This document shows positions 7,273 to 14,971 of a DNA stretch of 26,630 bases, in pieces. The notes beneath the pieces were generated by a model. That model was not told the DNA's origin. It did not search any database and saw nothing but the letters and a program-made list of their open reading frames with translations. The stretch covers positions 1 to 26,630 of the forward strand of contig NZ_CALTUX010000028.1 of the NCBI RefSeq assembly GCF_943912825.1. The letters are read 5' to 3'. This DNA is from an uncultured Anaerococcus sp. (GTDB lineage: Bacteria > Bacillota > Clostridia > Tissierellales > Peptoniphilaceae). A program made the translations under genes and the position numbers. Numbering within the stretch: position 1 is the stretch's first letter; each line of letters starts with the position of its first letter.

Positions 7273-7300
7273 TTGACAAAGAAATCCTAGCTAGTATACT
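7273..7300 (+). promoter_or_regulatory. Predicted promoter of hrcA-grpE-dnaK
   Basis: A consensus TTGACA (7273-7278) is followed after 16 bases by TATACT (7295-7300). The CIRCE operator begins 5 bases later, so HrcA bound there would block initiation. Confidence 0.75.
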
Positions 7301-7304
7301 ATAA

Positions 7305-7331
7305 TTAGCAGTCGATACTAAAGAGTGCTAA
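7305..7331 (+). promoter_or_regulatory. CIRCE operator (HrcA binding site)
   Basis: TTAGCAGTC at 7305-7313, nine bases, then GAGTGCTAA at 7323-7331. The consensus is TTAGCACTC-N9-GAGTGCTAA, so the right arm is perfect and the left arm has one change (C to G at 7311). It lies directly downstream of the promoter and upstream of hrcA, the standard autoregulated arrangement. Confidence 0.93.
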
Positions 7332-7345
7332 AAGGAGTGAAAGAC

Positions 7346-8353
7346 TTGAAAGATAGAAGAATGCAGATACTTTTCTCTATCATAAACTCCTATATCCTAG
7401 AGGGAGAACCAGTAGGCTCTAAGAGTTTGGCTGATGATTATTCCTTTGATGTATCACCGGCTACTATTAGAAATGATATGTCATCTCTAGAAAAGAAAGG
7501 TCTTCTAAAAAAGGCCCACACCTCAAGTGGTAGGCTACCTTCAGATAAGGGTTACAGATTTTTTGTAGACCATTTACTTGAAAATGGACTGCTTGATCAG
7601 AAAAATGATCCTAAAAACTTGAGGAAAATCTTGGATAAGAGATACCATAATGCTACAGATGTTGTAGATTCTGCTACAAAAATTTTAGCGACAATTACAA
7701 ATCTGACAGCAGTATCTATCACATACAAAAATCAAATAAAATCAATAGCCAACATAGAGCTATTAAGGGTAAACGATTATGCACTCATACTTATAGTAGT
7801 CTATGACAATGGCCTAGTTGTTAATGATTTGATTTATTTAAAATACGAGATAGATGACGAAAGTCTAGCGCAAATTAATAATATATTAAGGAGCGAGCTA
7901 GTTGGTTCAAGTATTTATGATATAGGAAAGAAAATCATAAGTATAGAAGAGAAGTTAAATCTAAATTATAAGTATTTGCTCGATATAATCCAAACAAAGA
8001 TGGAAAATGAATCTAGCAAGGATTCTGATAAGGAAATCAAGATAGAGGGTTTGGGTAATATATTCAATTTTAAAGAATTTGATGATATAGTCAAAGCTAA
8101 AGAATTTATCAATCTCTTTGAAAATCCAGATATTATTACAGATTTTCTAACTGATAAAAATGACCAAAGCCTAGTCATCACTATCGGAGAAGAAAATAAA
8201 ATCGACCAGTTAAAGGAAAATACAATCATAACTTCCTATTTTAAGGTAGATGAAAATACCATCGGTAAGATTGGTATAGTAGGTCTTACTAGAATTAGAT
8301 ATAAGGAAGTTATAGAAAGTATTAAGCTAGTTTCAGATTTACTAAATGAATAA
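7346..8353 (+). CDS. hrcA: Heat-inducible transcription repressor HrcA
   Basis: A 335-residue repressor that binds CIRCE elements and needs GroEL or a similar chaperone to fold. The N-terminal winged helix includes GEPVGSKSLADDY and VSPATIRNDMSSLEKKGLL, followed by SSGRLPSDKGYRFFVDHLL, all hallmark HrcA strings. The C-terminus carries the GAF-like dimerisation part (VGLTRIRYKEVI). I chose TTG 7346 because AAAGGAG (7331-7337) is well placed and the protein then starts M-KDRRMQILF like its relatives. A GTG at 7325 lies inside the CIRCE arm and has no ribosome-binding site. It is the first gene of the hrcA-grpE-dnaK operon. Confidence 0.96.
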   Translation: MKDRRMQILFSIINSYILEGEPVGSKSLADDYSFDVSPATIRNDMSSLEKKGLLKKAHTSSGRLPSDKGYRFFVDHLLENGLLDQKNDPKNLRKILDKRYHNATDVVDSATKILATITNLTAVSITYKNQIKSIANIELLRVNDYALILIVVYDNGLVVNDLIYLKYEIDDESLAQINNILRSELVGSSIYDIGKKIISIEEKLNLNYKYLLDIIQTKMENESSKDSDKEIKIEGLGNIFNFKEFDDIVKAKEFINLFENPDIITDFLTDKNDQSLVITIGEENKIDQLKENTIITSYFKVDENTIGKIGIVGLTRIRYKEVIESIKLVSDLLNE

Positions 8354-8371
8354 AAAGGTAAGGTGAATGAT

Positions 8372-8905
8372 TTGGCAGATGATAAAATAAAAGATGAAGA
8401 AAAATTAGAAGAAGAAAATATAAAAGAAAATCCAGAAGATGAAGAAGTAATCGATGCTGAAATAGTTGAAGATGATGAGGAAACTTCATCAAAGGATAAT
8501 GAATATTTAGAAAAATACCAGAGACTTATGGCAGATTTTGCAAATTATAAGCAAAGAGAAGAAAAGTCTAAGGCAGACTTTAAGAAATTTGCATCAAGCT
8601 CTCTAGTAGAAAAGCTTCTACCTGTTTTAGATAACTTTGACAGGGCCCTTAAAGACAAGGATATGGAAGATCCTTTCGTAAAGGGAGTCATAATGATAAG
8701 AGACGAATTTCTAAAGACTCTCAAAAACGAGGGCTTAGAAGAAATCGAATCTGACGGATGCGTTTTTGATCACAATTTGCACCACGCAGTAATGACAGAA
8801 GCAAGCGATACAGTCGAAGAAGATCATATAATAGAAACATTCCAAAAAGGATATACATTACACGGCAAAGTCCTTAGACCAGCAATGGTTAAGGTAAGCA
8901 AATAG
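8372..8905 (+). CDS. grpE: Nucleotide exchange factor GrpE
   Basis: About 177 residues. It has an acidic, low-complexity N-terminus, a long coiled-coil helix (about YLEKYQRLMADFANYKQREE), then the beta-rich head ending in GYTLHGKVLRPAMVKVSK, the GrpE signature. It releases ADP from DnaK. TTG 8372 is preceded by AAGGTGA (8360-8366) and gives a leucine-coded initiator before ADDKIKDE; an in-frame GTG at 8363 is the alternative. Only a few bases separate it from hrcA, and dnaK follows after 12 bases, so the three are co-transcribed. Confidence 0.95.
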   Translation: MADDKIKDEEKLEEENIKENPEDEEVIDAEIVEDDEETSSKDNEYLEKYQRLMADFANYKQREEKSKADFKKFASSSLVEKLLPVLDNFDRALKDKDMEDPFVKGVIMIRDEFLKTLKNEGLEEIESDGCVFDHNLHHAVMTEASDTVEEDHIIETFQKGYTLHGKVLRPAMVKVSK

Positions 8906-8917
8906 GAGGAAAAACAT

Positions 8918-10732
8918 ATGGCAAAAATTATAGGAATTGACTTAGGTACAACCAACTCTGCAGTAGCAGTAATGGAAGGTGGACAAGCAACAATTATACC
9001 AAACAGCGAAGGTAACAGAACAACTCCATCAGTAGTAGCTTTCTCAAAAGATGGTGAAAGATTAGTTGGTGAAACAGCAAAAAGACAAGCAATTACTAAC
9101 CCAGATAGAACAATAGCATCAGTAAAAAGAGAAATGGGACATGATTGGAAGTCACCAGAAATAGATGGCAAGAGATATACACCAGAAGAAATCTCAGCAA
9201 TGATTCTTCAAAAATTAAAGGCAGATGCGGAAAGCTATCTAAATGATACAGTAACAAATGCAGTAATTACAGTACCAGCCTACTTTACAGATGCTCAAAG
9301 ACAAGCTACAAAGGATGCTGGACAAATCGCAGGTCTAAAAGTAGATAGAATCATCAACGAACCAACAGCTGCTGCTCTTGCATATGGTATGGATAAGGAA
9401 ACTGACCAATCTAAGATAATGGTATACGACCTTGGTGGTGGTACATTCGATGTTTCAATACTTGAAGTAGGTGATGGAGTATTTGAAGTACTTTCAACTA
9501 GAGGAAACAACAAACTTGGTGGTGATGATTTCGATCATGCAGTAGTAGAATATCTTGCAGCTGAATTTAAGAAAGAATCAGGTGTTGATTTAACAAAAGA
9601 CCTAACAGCTATGCAAAGACTAAAAGATGCAGCAGAAAAGGCTAAAAAAGAATTATCATCAACATTAACAACAAATGTTAACCTACCATTTATAACAGCA
9701 GTAGATGGCCAACCTGTCCACTTAGACATCAACCTAACAAGGGCTAAATTTAATGAGCTAACCCATGATCTTGTAGAAAAAACAAGAAAGCCAGTAGAAG
9801 ATGCTTTAAAGGATGCAGGCCTATCAGCTTCTGATATAGACAAAGTCCTACTAGTAGGTGGTTCTACAAGAGTACCAGCAGTTCAAGAACTAGTTAAAAA
9901 TATAATCGGTAAAGAACCACAAAAAGACATCAACCCAGATGAATCAGTTGCAATCGGTGCAGCTATCCAAGGTGGTGTCCTAACAGGTGAAGTAAAAGAC
10001 CTATTACTACTAGATGTAACACCATTATCATTAGGTATCGAAACACTTGGTGGTGTAGCTACAAAATTAATCGAAAGAAATACAACAATACCTACAAAGA
10101 AGAGCCAAATATTCACAACTGCAGCAGATGGACAAACAGAAGTAGACATCCACGTAGTACAAGGTGAACGTGAAATGGCAGCAGATAATATAACTCTTGG
10201 TAGATTCCAACTTACAGGAATTCCTGCAGCTAGACGTGGTGTTCCACAAATCGAAGTAACCTTTGATATAGATGCCAACGGTATTGTAAATGTAACAGCT
10301 AAAGATCAAGGCTCAGGTAAGGAACAAAAGATAACAATCACATCATCTTCAAACCTAACAGAAGAAGAAATTGATAAAAAGGTAAAAGAAGCAGAACAAT
10401 TTGCTGAAGAAGATAAGAAGAAAAAAGAAACAATAGATGCTAAAAATAACGCTGAAAACCTAGTTTACCAAGCTAGAAAAACAGTAGAAGATGCAAAACT
10501 AGAAGGCAGCGAAAAAGAAGCTATAGAAGCTAAGGCTAAAGAACTAGAAGATGCAATAAAAGCTGATGACTTAGATAAGATCAAAGCACTTACAGAAGAG
10601 TTAACAAATGAAATCTACAAGGTAAGTGAGAAGATGTATAAGCAAAGCCAAGCTGGAGCAGAAGGTGCTAGCCAAAGCGATGAAGATGTAGTAGATGCTG
10701 ACTATGAAGTAATCGATGAAGATGAAGAATAA
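8918..10732 (+). CDS. dnaK: Molecular chaperone DnaK (Hsp70)
   Basis: A 604-residue Hsp70 of the short Gram-positive type. The ATPase domain begins with IGIDLGTTNSAVAVMEGG and includes VPAYFTDAQRQATKDAG and YDLGGGTFDVSILEVG. The linker is VKDLLLLDVTPLSLG (near residue 365), followed by the substrate-binding domain and a helical lid. The C-terminus is acidic (DADYEVIDEDEE). AGGAGG precedes the ATG. Together with GrpE and DnaJ it folds and refolds cytoplasmic proteins. Its codon choice (AGA, ACA, GTA, CTA) is more uniform than in neighbouring genes, as expected for a highly expressed gene. Confidence 0.98.
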   Translation: MAKIIGIDLGTTNSAVAVMEGGQATIIPNSEGNRTTPSVVAFSKDGERLVGETAKRQAITNPDRTIASVKREMGHDWKSPEIDGKRYTPEEISAMILQKLKADAESYLNDTVTNAVITVPAYFTDAQRQATKDAGQIAGLKVDRIINEPTAAALAYGMDKETDQSKIMVYDLGGGTFDVSILEVGDGVFEVLSTRGNNKLGGDDFDHAVVEYLAAEFKKESGVDLTKDLTAMQRLKDAAEKAKKELSSTLTTNVNLPFITAVDGQPVHLDINLTRAKFNELTHDLVEKTRKPVEDALKDAGLSASDIDKVLLVGGSTRVPAVQELVKNIIGKEPQKDINPDESVAIGAAIQGGVLTGEVKDLLLLDVTPLSLGIETLGGVATKLIERNTTIPTKKSQIFTTAADGQTEVDIHVVQGEREMAADNITLGRFQLTGIPAARRGVPQIEVTFDIDANGIVNVTAKDQGSGKEQKITITSSSNLTEEEIDKKVKEAEQFAEEDKKKKETIDAKNNAENLVYQARKTVEDAKLEGSEKEAIEAKAKELEDAIKADDLDKIKALTEELTNEIYKVSEKMYKQSQAGAEGASQSDEDVVDADYEVIDEDEE

Positions 10733-10736
10733 TCTT

Positions 10737-10764
10737 TTGAAAGATTTACTATAGCTAGTATAAT
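10737..10764 (+). promoter_or_regulatory. Predicted dnaJ promoter
   Basis: TTGAAA (10737-10742) and TATAAT (10759-10764) are separated by 16 bases, directly after the dnaK stop codon. No CIRCE is visible here. Confidence 0.6.
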
Positions 10765-10784
10765 AAAAACAATTGATAAAAGGG

Positions 10785-10812
10785 GCTATTTCCTAGAGAA
10801 ATAGCTTTTTTT
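10785..10812 (+). terminator. Stem-loop and T-tract between dnaK and dnaJ
   Basis: GCTATTTC (10785-10792) pairs with GAAATAGC (10798-10805), followed by seven T. It would end the hrcA-grpE-dnaK transcript. Because it lies downstream of the predicted dnaJ promoter, it would also fall in the dnaJ leader as a possible attenuator. Confidence 0.75.
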
Positions 10813-10828
10813 ATGATTTGGAGGTAAA

Positions 10829-11950
10829 ATGAGAGATCCGTATGAAGTGCTTGGAGTAAGCAAGGACGCCAGCACTGCTGATATAAAAAGAGAATATAGA
10901 AAACTAGCCAAAAAATACCATCCAGACCTAAATCCTGGAGATGAAGAGGCTGAAAGCAAATTTAAGGAAGCAACCCTTTCTTATGAAATCCTATCAGACC
11001 CTCAAAAGAAACAACAATACGATATGTATGGGGCAGCTGCCTTTGAAAATGGTGGCCCTGGTGCTGGTGGATTTTCATCAGGTTTTGGTGGCTTCGGTGA
11101 TATATTTGGCGATTTATTTGGAGATATATTTAGCCAAGGATATGGGGCAAGCAGGGCAAAAAGACCTGTAAAGGGAGCTGATATACAGCAAGTAATAAAC
11201 CTATCCTTCCAAGAAGCAGCCTTTGGCGTTAGCAAGGAAATTCAAGTAAGAAGAGAAGTAGAATGCCATGTATGCCACGGTTCTAAGGCAGAAGAGGGCT
11301 CTGAAAAACACACTTGTCCAGATTGCCATGGCCAAGGAGTGGTAAATCAAGTTTCAAGGACAGCCTTTGGAACCATGTCAAGGACAGTAACCTGCGATAA
11401 GTGCCATGGAACTGGTGAAATAATTGATAAACCATGCAAAAAATGCAAGGGCTCTGGTAAAGAATTTAAATCAGAAAAAATTAAAATCGACATACCATCA
11501 GGCATAGAAGATCAAAATGTCATAAGACTAAGCGGCAAGGGTCATATGGGCGAAAATGGAGGCCCTTATGGGGACTTATATGTAATAGTAAGGGTAAGTG
11601 ACCATGAAATATTTAAAAGAGATGGTTTAGATATTTATTATGAAATGCCAATAAGCTTTACAACAGCAGCCCTAGGTGGCAAAATAGATGTGGCAACCTT
11701 AAAGAAGAGTGTTGAGTTTGAAATACCAGAAGGAACTCAAACAGGCCAAAGATTTACCCTAAGAAATGAAGGAATCAAAGATTCACGCACAGGTAGACAA
11801 GGCAATCTCTACTTTTATGTCAAGATTGTAACACCTAAGAAGCTAAATAAAGCACAGAAAGAGGCCCTAAAAGCCTTTGCTGATGCAAGTGGAAACAAGG
11901 TAAAAGAAGAAAAATCATTTTTTGATAAAGTTAAGGATTTTTTTGAATGA
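10829..11950 (+). CDS. dnaJ: Chaperone DnaJ (Hsp40)
   Basis: A 373-residue type I J-protein that delivers substrates to DnaK and stimulates its ATPase. The J domain covers about residues 3-68 with HPD at 31-33. A Gly/Phe-rich segment (GGPGAGGFSSGFGGFGDIFG) follows. Four zinc-binding repeats are visible: CHVCHGSK, CPDCHGQG, CDKCHGTG and CKKCKGSG. C-terminal substrate-binding domains complete the usual order. TTGGAGG precedes the ATG. The stop overlaps the mtaB start by 4 bases (ATGA). Confidence 0.97.
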   Translation: MRDPYEVLGVSKDASTADIKREYRKLAKKYHPDLNPGDEEAESKFKEATLSYEILSDPQKKQQYDMYGAAAFENGGPGAGGFSSGFGGFGDIFGDLFGDIFSQGYGASRAKRPVKGADIQQVINLSFQEAAFGVSKEIQVRREVECHVCHGSKAEEGSEKHTCPDCHGQGVVNQVSRTAFGTMSRTVTCDKCHGTGEIIDKPCKKCKGSGKEFKSEKIKIDIPSGIEDQNVIRLSGKGHMGENGGPYGDLYVIVRVSDHEIFKRDGLDIYYEMPISFTTAALGGKIDVATLKKSVEFEIPEGTQTGQRFTLRNEGIKDSRTGRQGNLYFYVKIVTPKKLNKAQKEALKAFADASGNKVKEEKSFFDKVKDFFE

Positions 11951-13248
11951 CAAAAACATTTAATATAATAACCCTAGGATGTAAGGTAAACCAGTATGAA
12001 TCTGAAGCTATCGAGGAAATCTTTAAAGCAAGAGGATTTGAAAGAAAAGAAGAAAATGCAGATATCTATGTCATAAATACCTGTACAGTTACAAATATGT
12101 CTGACAGGAAAAGCCGACAGATGATATCAAGAGCAAGGACTGATAACCCTGATGCAATAATTGCTGTAATGGGTTGCTATTCCCAAGTAAAACCAGAAGA
12201 AGTAGCTAAAATAGAAGGTGTAGACATAATTCTAGGCTCTAGAAATAAAGAAGAAGTAGTAGAACTCTGCGAGGACTTTTTACAAAACAAAGAAGCGACA
12301 GATAAGTTAATATCAGTTTCTGAAGAAAAAACTTATGAAGATTTAGCCATCTCTAATCAAACAGGCATGACCAGGGCCTATATGAAAATCCAAGATGGTT
12401 GCAACATGTATTGCTCTTACTGCTTGATTCCTTACGCTAGGGGCAATGTAGTAAGCCGTCCTATGGATTCGATAATAAAAGAAGCTAGCCGCCTTGCTGA
12501 CAATGGCTTTAAGGAAATAGTCCTAACAGGCATTCATGTAGCAAGCTACGGCAAGGATTTTAAAGACGGAACATCCCTAATAGATGTAATTGAAAATGTG
12601 GCTAATGTTGATGGGATTAAAAGAATAAGACTTTCATCCATGGAGCCAAGACACATAACAAAAGACTTTCTAGAAAGGATGAAGGCTACGGGAAAGGCTT
12701 GCGATCACTTCCACCTATCCCTACAATCAGGATCAGATGACATCCTAAAGGCTATGAATAGAAAATATGACACAGAAACCTTTAAAGAAAAGGTAGACCT
12801 AATCAGAGAAGTTTTCCCAAATGCAGGCCTTACAACAGATATTATCGTAGGTTTTCCAACAGAAACAGATGAAAATCACAAGGATACCATGGCATTTGTA
12901 GATAGGATTAAATTTGCCAAAACTCACCTATTTAAATATTCTCAAAGAGATGGGACAAAGGCAGCCAAAATGGGCGGTCAGGTAAATGGAAATATCAAAA
13001 AGGATAGGCTAAAAGATTTAGAAAAAATTGAAGAGACAAATAGAAAAGAATTTTTAGACAAACAAATTGGAAAGACTCTTTCAGTCCTATTTGAATCAAA
13101 AGCAGATATAAAAGGCTTCAAATCAGGCTATTCAACCAATTATCTAAGGGTAAATGTCAAGGATCCATCCATAGAAGATAATGAAATTTTTGATGTAAAA
13201 ATAACTGGCATTGAAAATAATGAACTTATTGGCCAAATTATTAAATAA
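11947..13248 (+). CDS. mtaB: tRNA (N6-L-threonylcarbamoyladenosine(37)-C2)-methylthiotransferase MtaB
   Basis: A 433-residue radical SAM methylthiotransferase that converts t6A37 to ms2t6A in tRNAs reading ANN codons. The N-terminal cluster-binding cysteines are Cys12 (LGCKVNQYESE), Cys46 (NTCTVTN) and Cys77 (MGCYSQ). The radical SAM cysteines 152, 156 and 159 are in DGCNMYCSYCLIPYARG, the MtaB-type string. A TRAM domain ends the protein. It overlaps dnaJ by 4 bases. In many Firmicutes prmA and rsmE lie between dnaJ and mtaB; both are absent here. Confidence 0.94.
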   Translation: MTKTFNIITLGCKVNQYESEAIEEIFKARGFERKEENADIYVINTCTVTNMSDRKSRQMISRARTDNPDAIIAVMGCYSQVKPEEVAKIEGVDIILGSRNKEEVVELCEDFLQNKEATDKLISVSEEKTYEDLAISNQTGMTRAYMKIQDGCNMYCSYCLIPYARGNVVSRPMDSIIKEASRLADNGFKEIVLTGIHVASYGKDFKDGTSLIDVIENVANVDGIKRIRLSSMEPRHITKDFLERMKATGKACDHFHLSLQSGSDDILKAMNRKYDTETFKEKVDLIREVFPNAGLTTDIIVGFPTETDENHKDTMAFVDRIKFAKTHLFKYSQRDGTKAAKMGGQVNGNIKKDRLKDLEKIEETNRKEFLDKQIGKTLSVLFESKADIKGFKSGYSTNYLRVNVKDPSIEDNEIFDVKITGIENNELIGQIIK

Positions 13249-13253
13249 AATAC

Positions 13254-13282
13254 TTTACTCTTAAATTCAATTATGGTATTAT
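13254..13282 (+). promoter_or_regulatory. Predicted promoter of the HIT gene and rpsU
   Basis: TTTACT (13254-13259) and TATTAT (13277-13282) are separated by 17 bases, within the short gap after mtaB. Confidence 0.45.
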
Positions 13283-13303
13283 ATATACTAATGGGGGTGA
13301 AGT

Positions 13304-13645
13304 ATGGATTGTGTATTTTGTAAGATTATAGATGGAGAGATTCCATCAAAGATAATCTATGAAGATGAAGATGTAATTGCATTTGATGACGTAGATCCAC
13401 AAGCACCTATCCATTTTCTTGTTATACCAAAAAAGCACATTAAATCTTTAGATGAGCTTAGCGAGTCAGACTCTTCCTTGCTAGGAAAAATATTTTTGAC
13501 TATCAAAAAGATAGCTCGTGAAAAAGGCATAGCTGAAAATGGCTACAGAGTAGTCCATAACATCGGTGAAGATGGGGGACAAAGTGTAGCTCACATGCAT
13601 TTTCATGTCCTAGGCGGAAGAAGCCTACAATGGCCACCAGGCTGA
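13304..13645 (+). CDS. HIT family purine nucleoside phosphoramidase (HinT-like)
   Basis: A 113-residue histidine-triad protein. The active site reads HMHFHVLGG with His97, His99 and His101, His99 being the expected nucleophile. Cys3 and Cys6 (CVFC) match the zinc-binding pair found in many bacterial HIT proteins. It ends in SLQWPPG, typical of HinT. Family members hydrolyse AMP-lysine and other adenosine phosphoramidates, including aminoacyl-adenylates. Placement just before rpsU is the common Clostridia arrangement. A GGGGGTG ribosome-binding site precedes the ATG. Confidence 0.93.
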   Translation: MDCVFCKIIDGEIPSKIIYEDEDVIAFDDVDPQAPIHFLVIPKKHIKSLDELSESDSSLLGKIFLTIKKIAREKGIAENGYRVVHNIGEDGGQSVAHMHFHVLGGRSLQWPPG

Positions 13646-13684
13646 TTTGAAATCTTAAGTGCGGATACGAGAGGGGGGATAGAG

Positions 13685-13867
13685 ATGACAGAAATCAGAG
13701 TTGGAGAAAACGAATCAATCGACAGTGCGATTAAAAGATTCAAAAGACAATGCGCAAGATCCGGTGTACTTTCTGAATACAGAAGAAGAGAACACTACGA
13801 AAAACCAAGCGTTATAAGAAAAAAGAAAAATGACGCTGCTAAAAGAAAAAATAGAAAAAACAGATAA
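13685..13867 (+). CDS. rpsU: 30S ribosomal protein S21
   Basis: A 60-residue, strongly basic protein (ESIDSAIKRFKRQCARSGVL, then RRREHYEKPSVIRKKK), the full S21 pattern and length. S21 sits near the anti-Shine-Dalgarno end of 16S rRNA and aids initiation. A purine-rich GAGGGGGGATAGAG precedes the ATG. It is co-transcribed with the HIT gene and followed at once by a terminator. Confidence 0.96.
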   Translation: MTEIRVGENESIDSAIKRFKRQCARSGVLSEYRRREHYEKPSVIRKKKNDAAKRKNRKNR

Positions 13868-13874
13868 TAATTTA

Positions 13875-13901
13875 ACCATCCATTGTGTGGGTGGTTTTTT
13901 T
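13875..13901 (+). terminator. Terminator after rpsU
   Basis: ACCATCCA (13875-13882) pairs with TGGGTGGT (13888-13895), with one G-T pair, and is followed by a run of T to 13901. Confidence 0.85.
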
Positions 13902-13906
13902 ATGAC

Positions 13907-13939
13907 AAAAATACCAGGTCAAGAAAACCTGGTATTTTT
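13907..13939. terminator. Bidirectional terminator between convergent operons
   Basis: A perfect 13-bp inverted repeat (13907-13919 and 13927-13939) whose outer arms are A5 and T5, so both strands carry a T-tract. It backs up the rpsU terminator and ends the minus-strand trmN6-like/rsmI transcript. Confidence 0.85.
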
Positions 13940-13956
13940 GTATATTTTGATACTAT

Positions 13957-14144
13957 TTAATTTTTTCTAAAGCCTCGAATTATAAAATATATGGCAAGGC
14001 CTAGATAAGCTATATAAAGGAAATAAGTAAGTCCTAAGGACCATGGAAAGGACGCTTCTGGATGATTTAGAGCAAAAAATATAAGATTATTTCTATTACA
14101 AGCATTACCAAGCCTATACTTAAATTCTTTTTTGTTATTTTCAT
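13957..14144 (-). pseudogene. Small two-helix membrane protein, frameshifted
   Basis: On the minus strand an ATG at 14144, preceded by AGGA, starts MKITKKNLSIGLVMLVIEII and stops after 22 codons. One base out of frame, the reading continues as ALNHPEASFPWSLGLTYFLY, then IAYLGLAIYFIIRGFRKN, ending at 13957. Adding one base to the run of six T (A at 14074-14079 on the plus strand) joins the two halves into one 62-residue protein. It would have two membrane segments separated by a short outside loop. It follows rsmI by 8 bases, so it is probably co-transcribed. I do not recognise the family. It could be a pseudogene, a sequencing error or slippage at the homopolymer. Confidence 0.6.
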
Positions 14145-14152
14145 AAGATTTC

Positions 14153-14971
14153 CTATTTAAAATTAATCACATATTCATAAATTTCGTTTTTTGAAAATCC
14201 GCTTTCTTTTTTGATTTTTTTGACGATTTCCTTGGTAGATTTGCCTTCATCAATCATTTGTCTTATTTCTTCATCAAAGTTTGAAATATCCTCAAATTCT
14301 TCTTCCTTTTTGCCTTCAAGTATAAGGACAAATTCTCCCTTAAAGGTGATCTCTTCTGGATCTATGTCTTTGATTGTGTAGGTTTTGTATTCTTCAAACT
14401 TTTTTGTTAATTCCCTAGCTATGGTAAGTTTTCTTTCTGGAAATATTTCCTTGAAGTCTTCTATAGTTTTTGGGAGATTGTGAACTGAATCAAATATTAT
14501 TGATGTCTTTTCTTCGTTTTTTAATTTTTCGTAAAATTCTTTTTTCTCCTTAGTTTTTTTGCCTATAAAACCATAAAAGGAGAAGGCTGACATATCTTGA
14601 CCAGACCCTATGAGGGCTGTTAGTATAGAGCTTGGACCAGGTAGGATTGTGTAAGAAATATTATTTTTTATGCATTTTTTAATTAAGATTTCACCTGGAT
14701 CTGACATGCCAGGCATGCCTTGGTCACTAATTACTCCTATTGTCATACCTTCTTTTGCTTTTTTGATTAATTCTTCTCCCTTGGCCTGTTCGTTAAACTT
14801 GTGGTAGGAAGTTAGGGGCTTATCTATTTCGTAGAAATTTAAAAGCTTTTTAGACTCCCTAGTATCTTCGCAGGCTATTAGGTCTACTTCTTTTAAAGTT
14901 TTTATGGCTCTTAGAGTCATATCTTCGAGGTTGCCGATTGGTGTTGGCACAAAATATATTTGATAATCCAT
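14153..14971 (-). CDS. rsmI: 16S rRNA (cytidine(1402)-2'-O)-methyltransferase RsmI
   Basis: A 272-residue tetrapyrrole-methylase-fold enzyme that methylates the ribose of C1402 in the ribosomal P site using SAM. Family strings are FVPTPIGNLEDMTLRAIKTL, ACEDTRESKKLL, ISDQGMPGMSDPG and LPGPSSILTALIGSG, then FSFYGFIGKKTKEK. It shares one base with the upstream methyltransferase gene (TAATG). The trmN6-like gene followed by rsmI matches the yabB-yabC arrangement of Bacillus, without the small yazA-type gene between them. Confidence 0.95.
   Translation of the reverse strand: MDYQIYFVPTPIGNLEDMTLRAIKTLKEVDLIACEDTRESKKLLNFYEIDKPLTSYHKFNEQAKGEELIKKAKEGMTIGVISDQGMPGMSDPGEILIKKCIKNNISYTILPGPSSILTALIGSGQDMSAFSFYGFIGKKTKEKKEFYEKLKNEEKTSIIFDSVHNLPKTIEDFKEIFPERKLTIARELTKKFEEYKTYTIKDIDPEEITFKGEFVLILEGKKEEEFEDISNFDEEIRQMIDEGKSTKEIVKKIKKESGFSKNEIYEYVINFK

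Noticed and set aside
7325..7345. A GTG start for hrcA
   Set aside because: It lies in the right arm of CIRCE with no ribosome-binding site; TTG 7346 has one and restores the family N-terminus.
8966..10309. Several antisense frames within dnaK and its neighbours
   Set aside because: They are shadows of strongly biased codons in dnaK; none has a ribosome-binding site or recognisable protein sequence.
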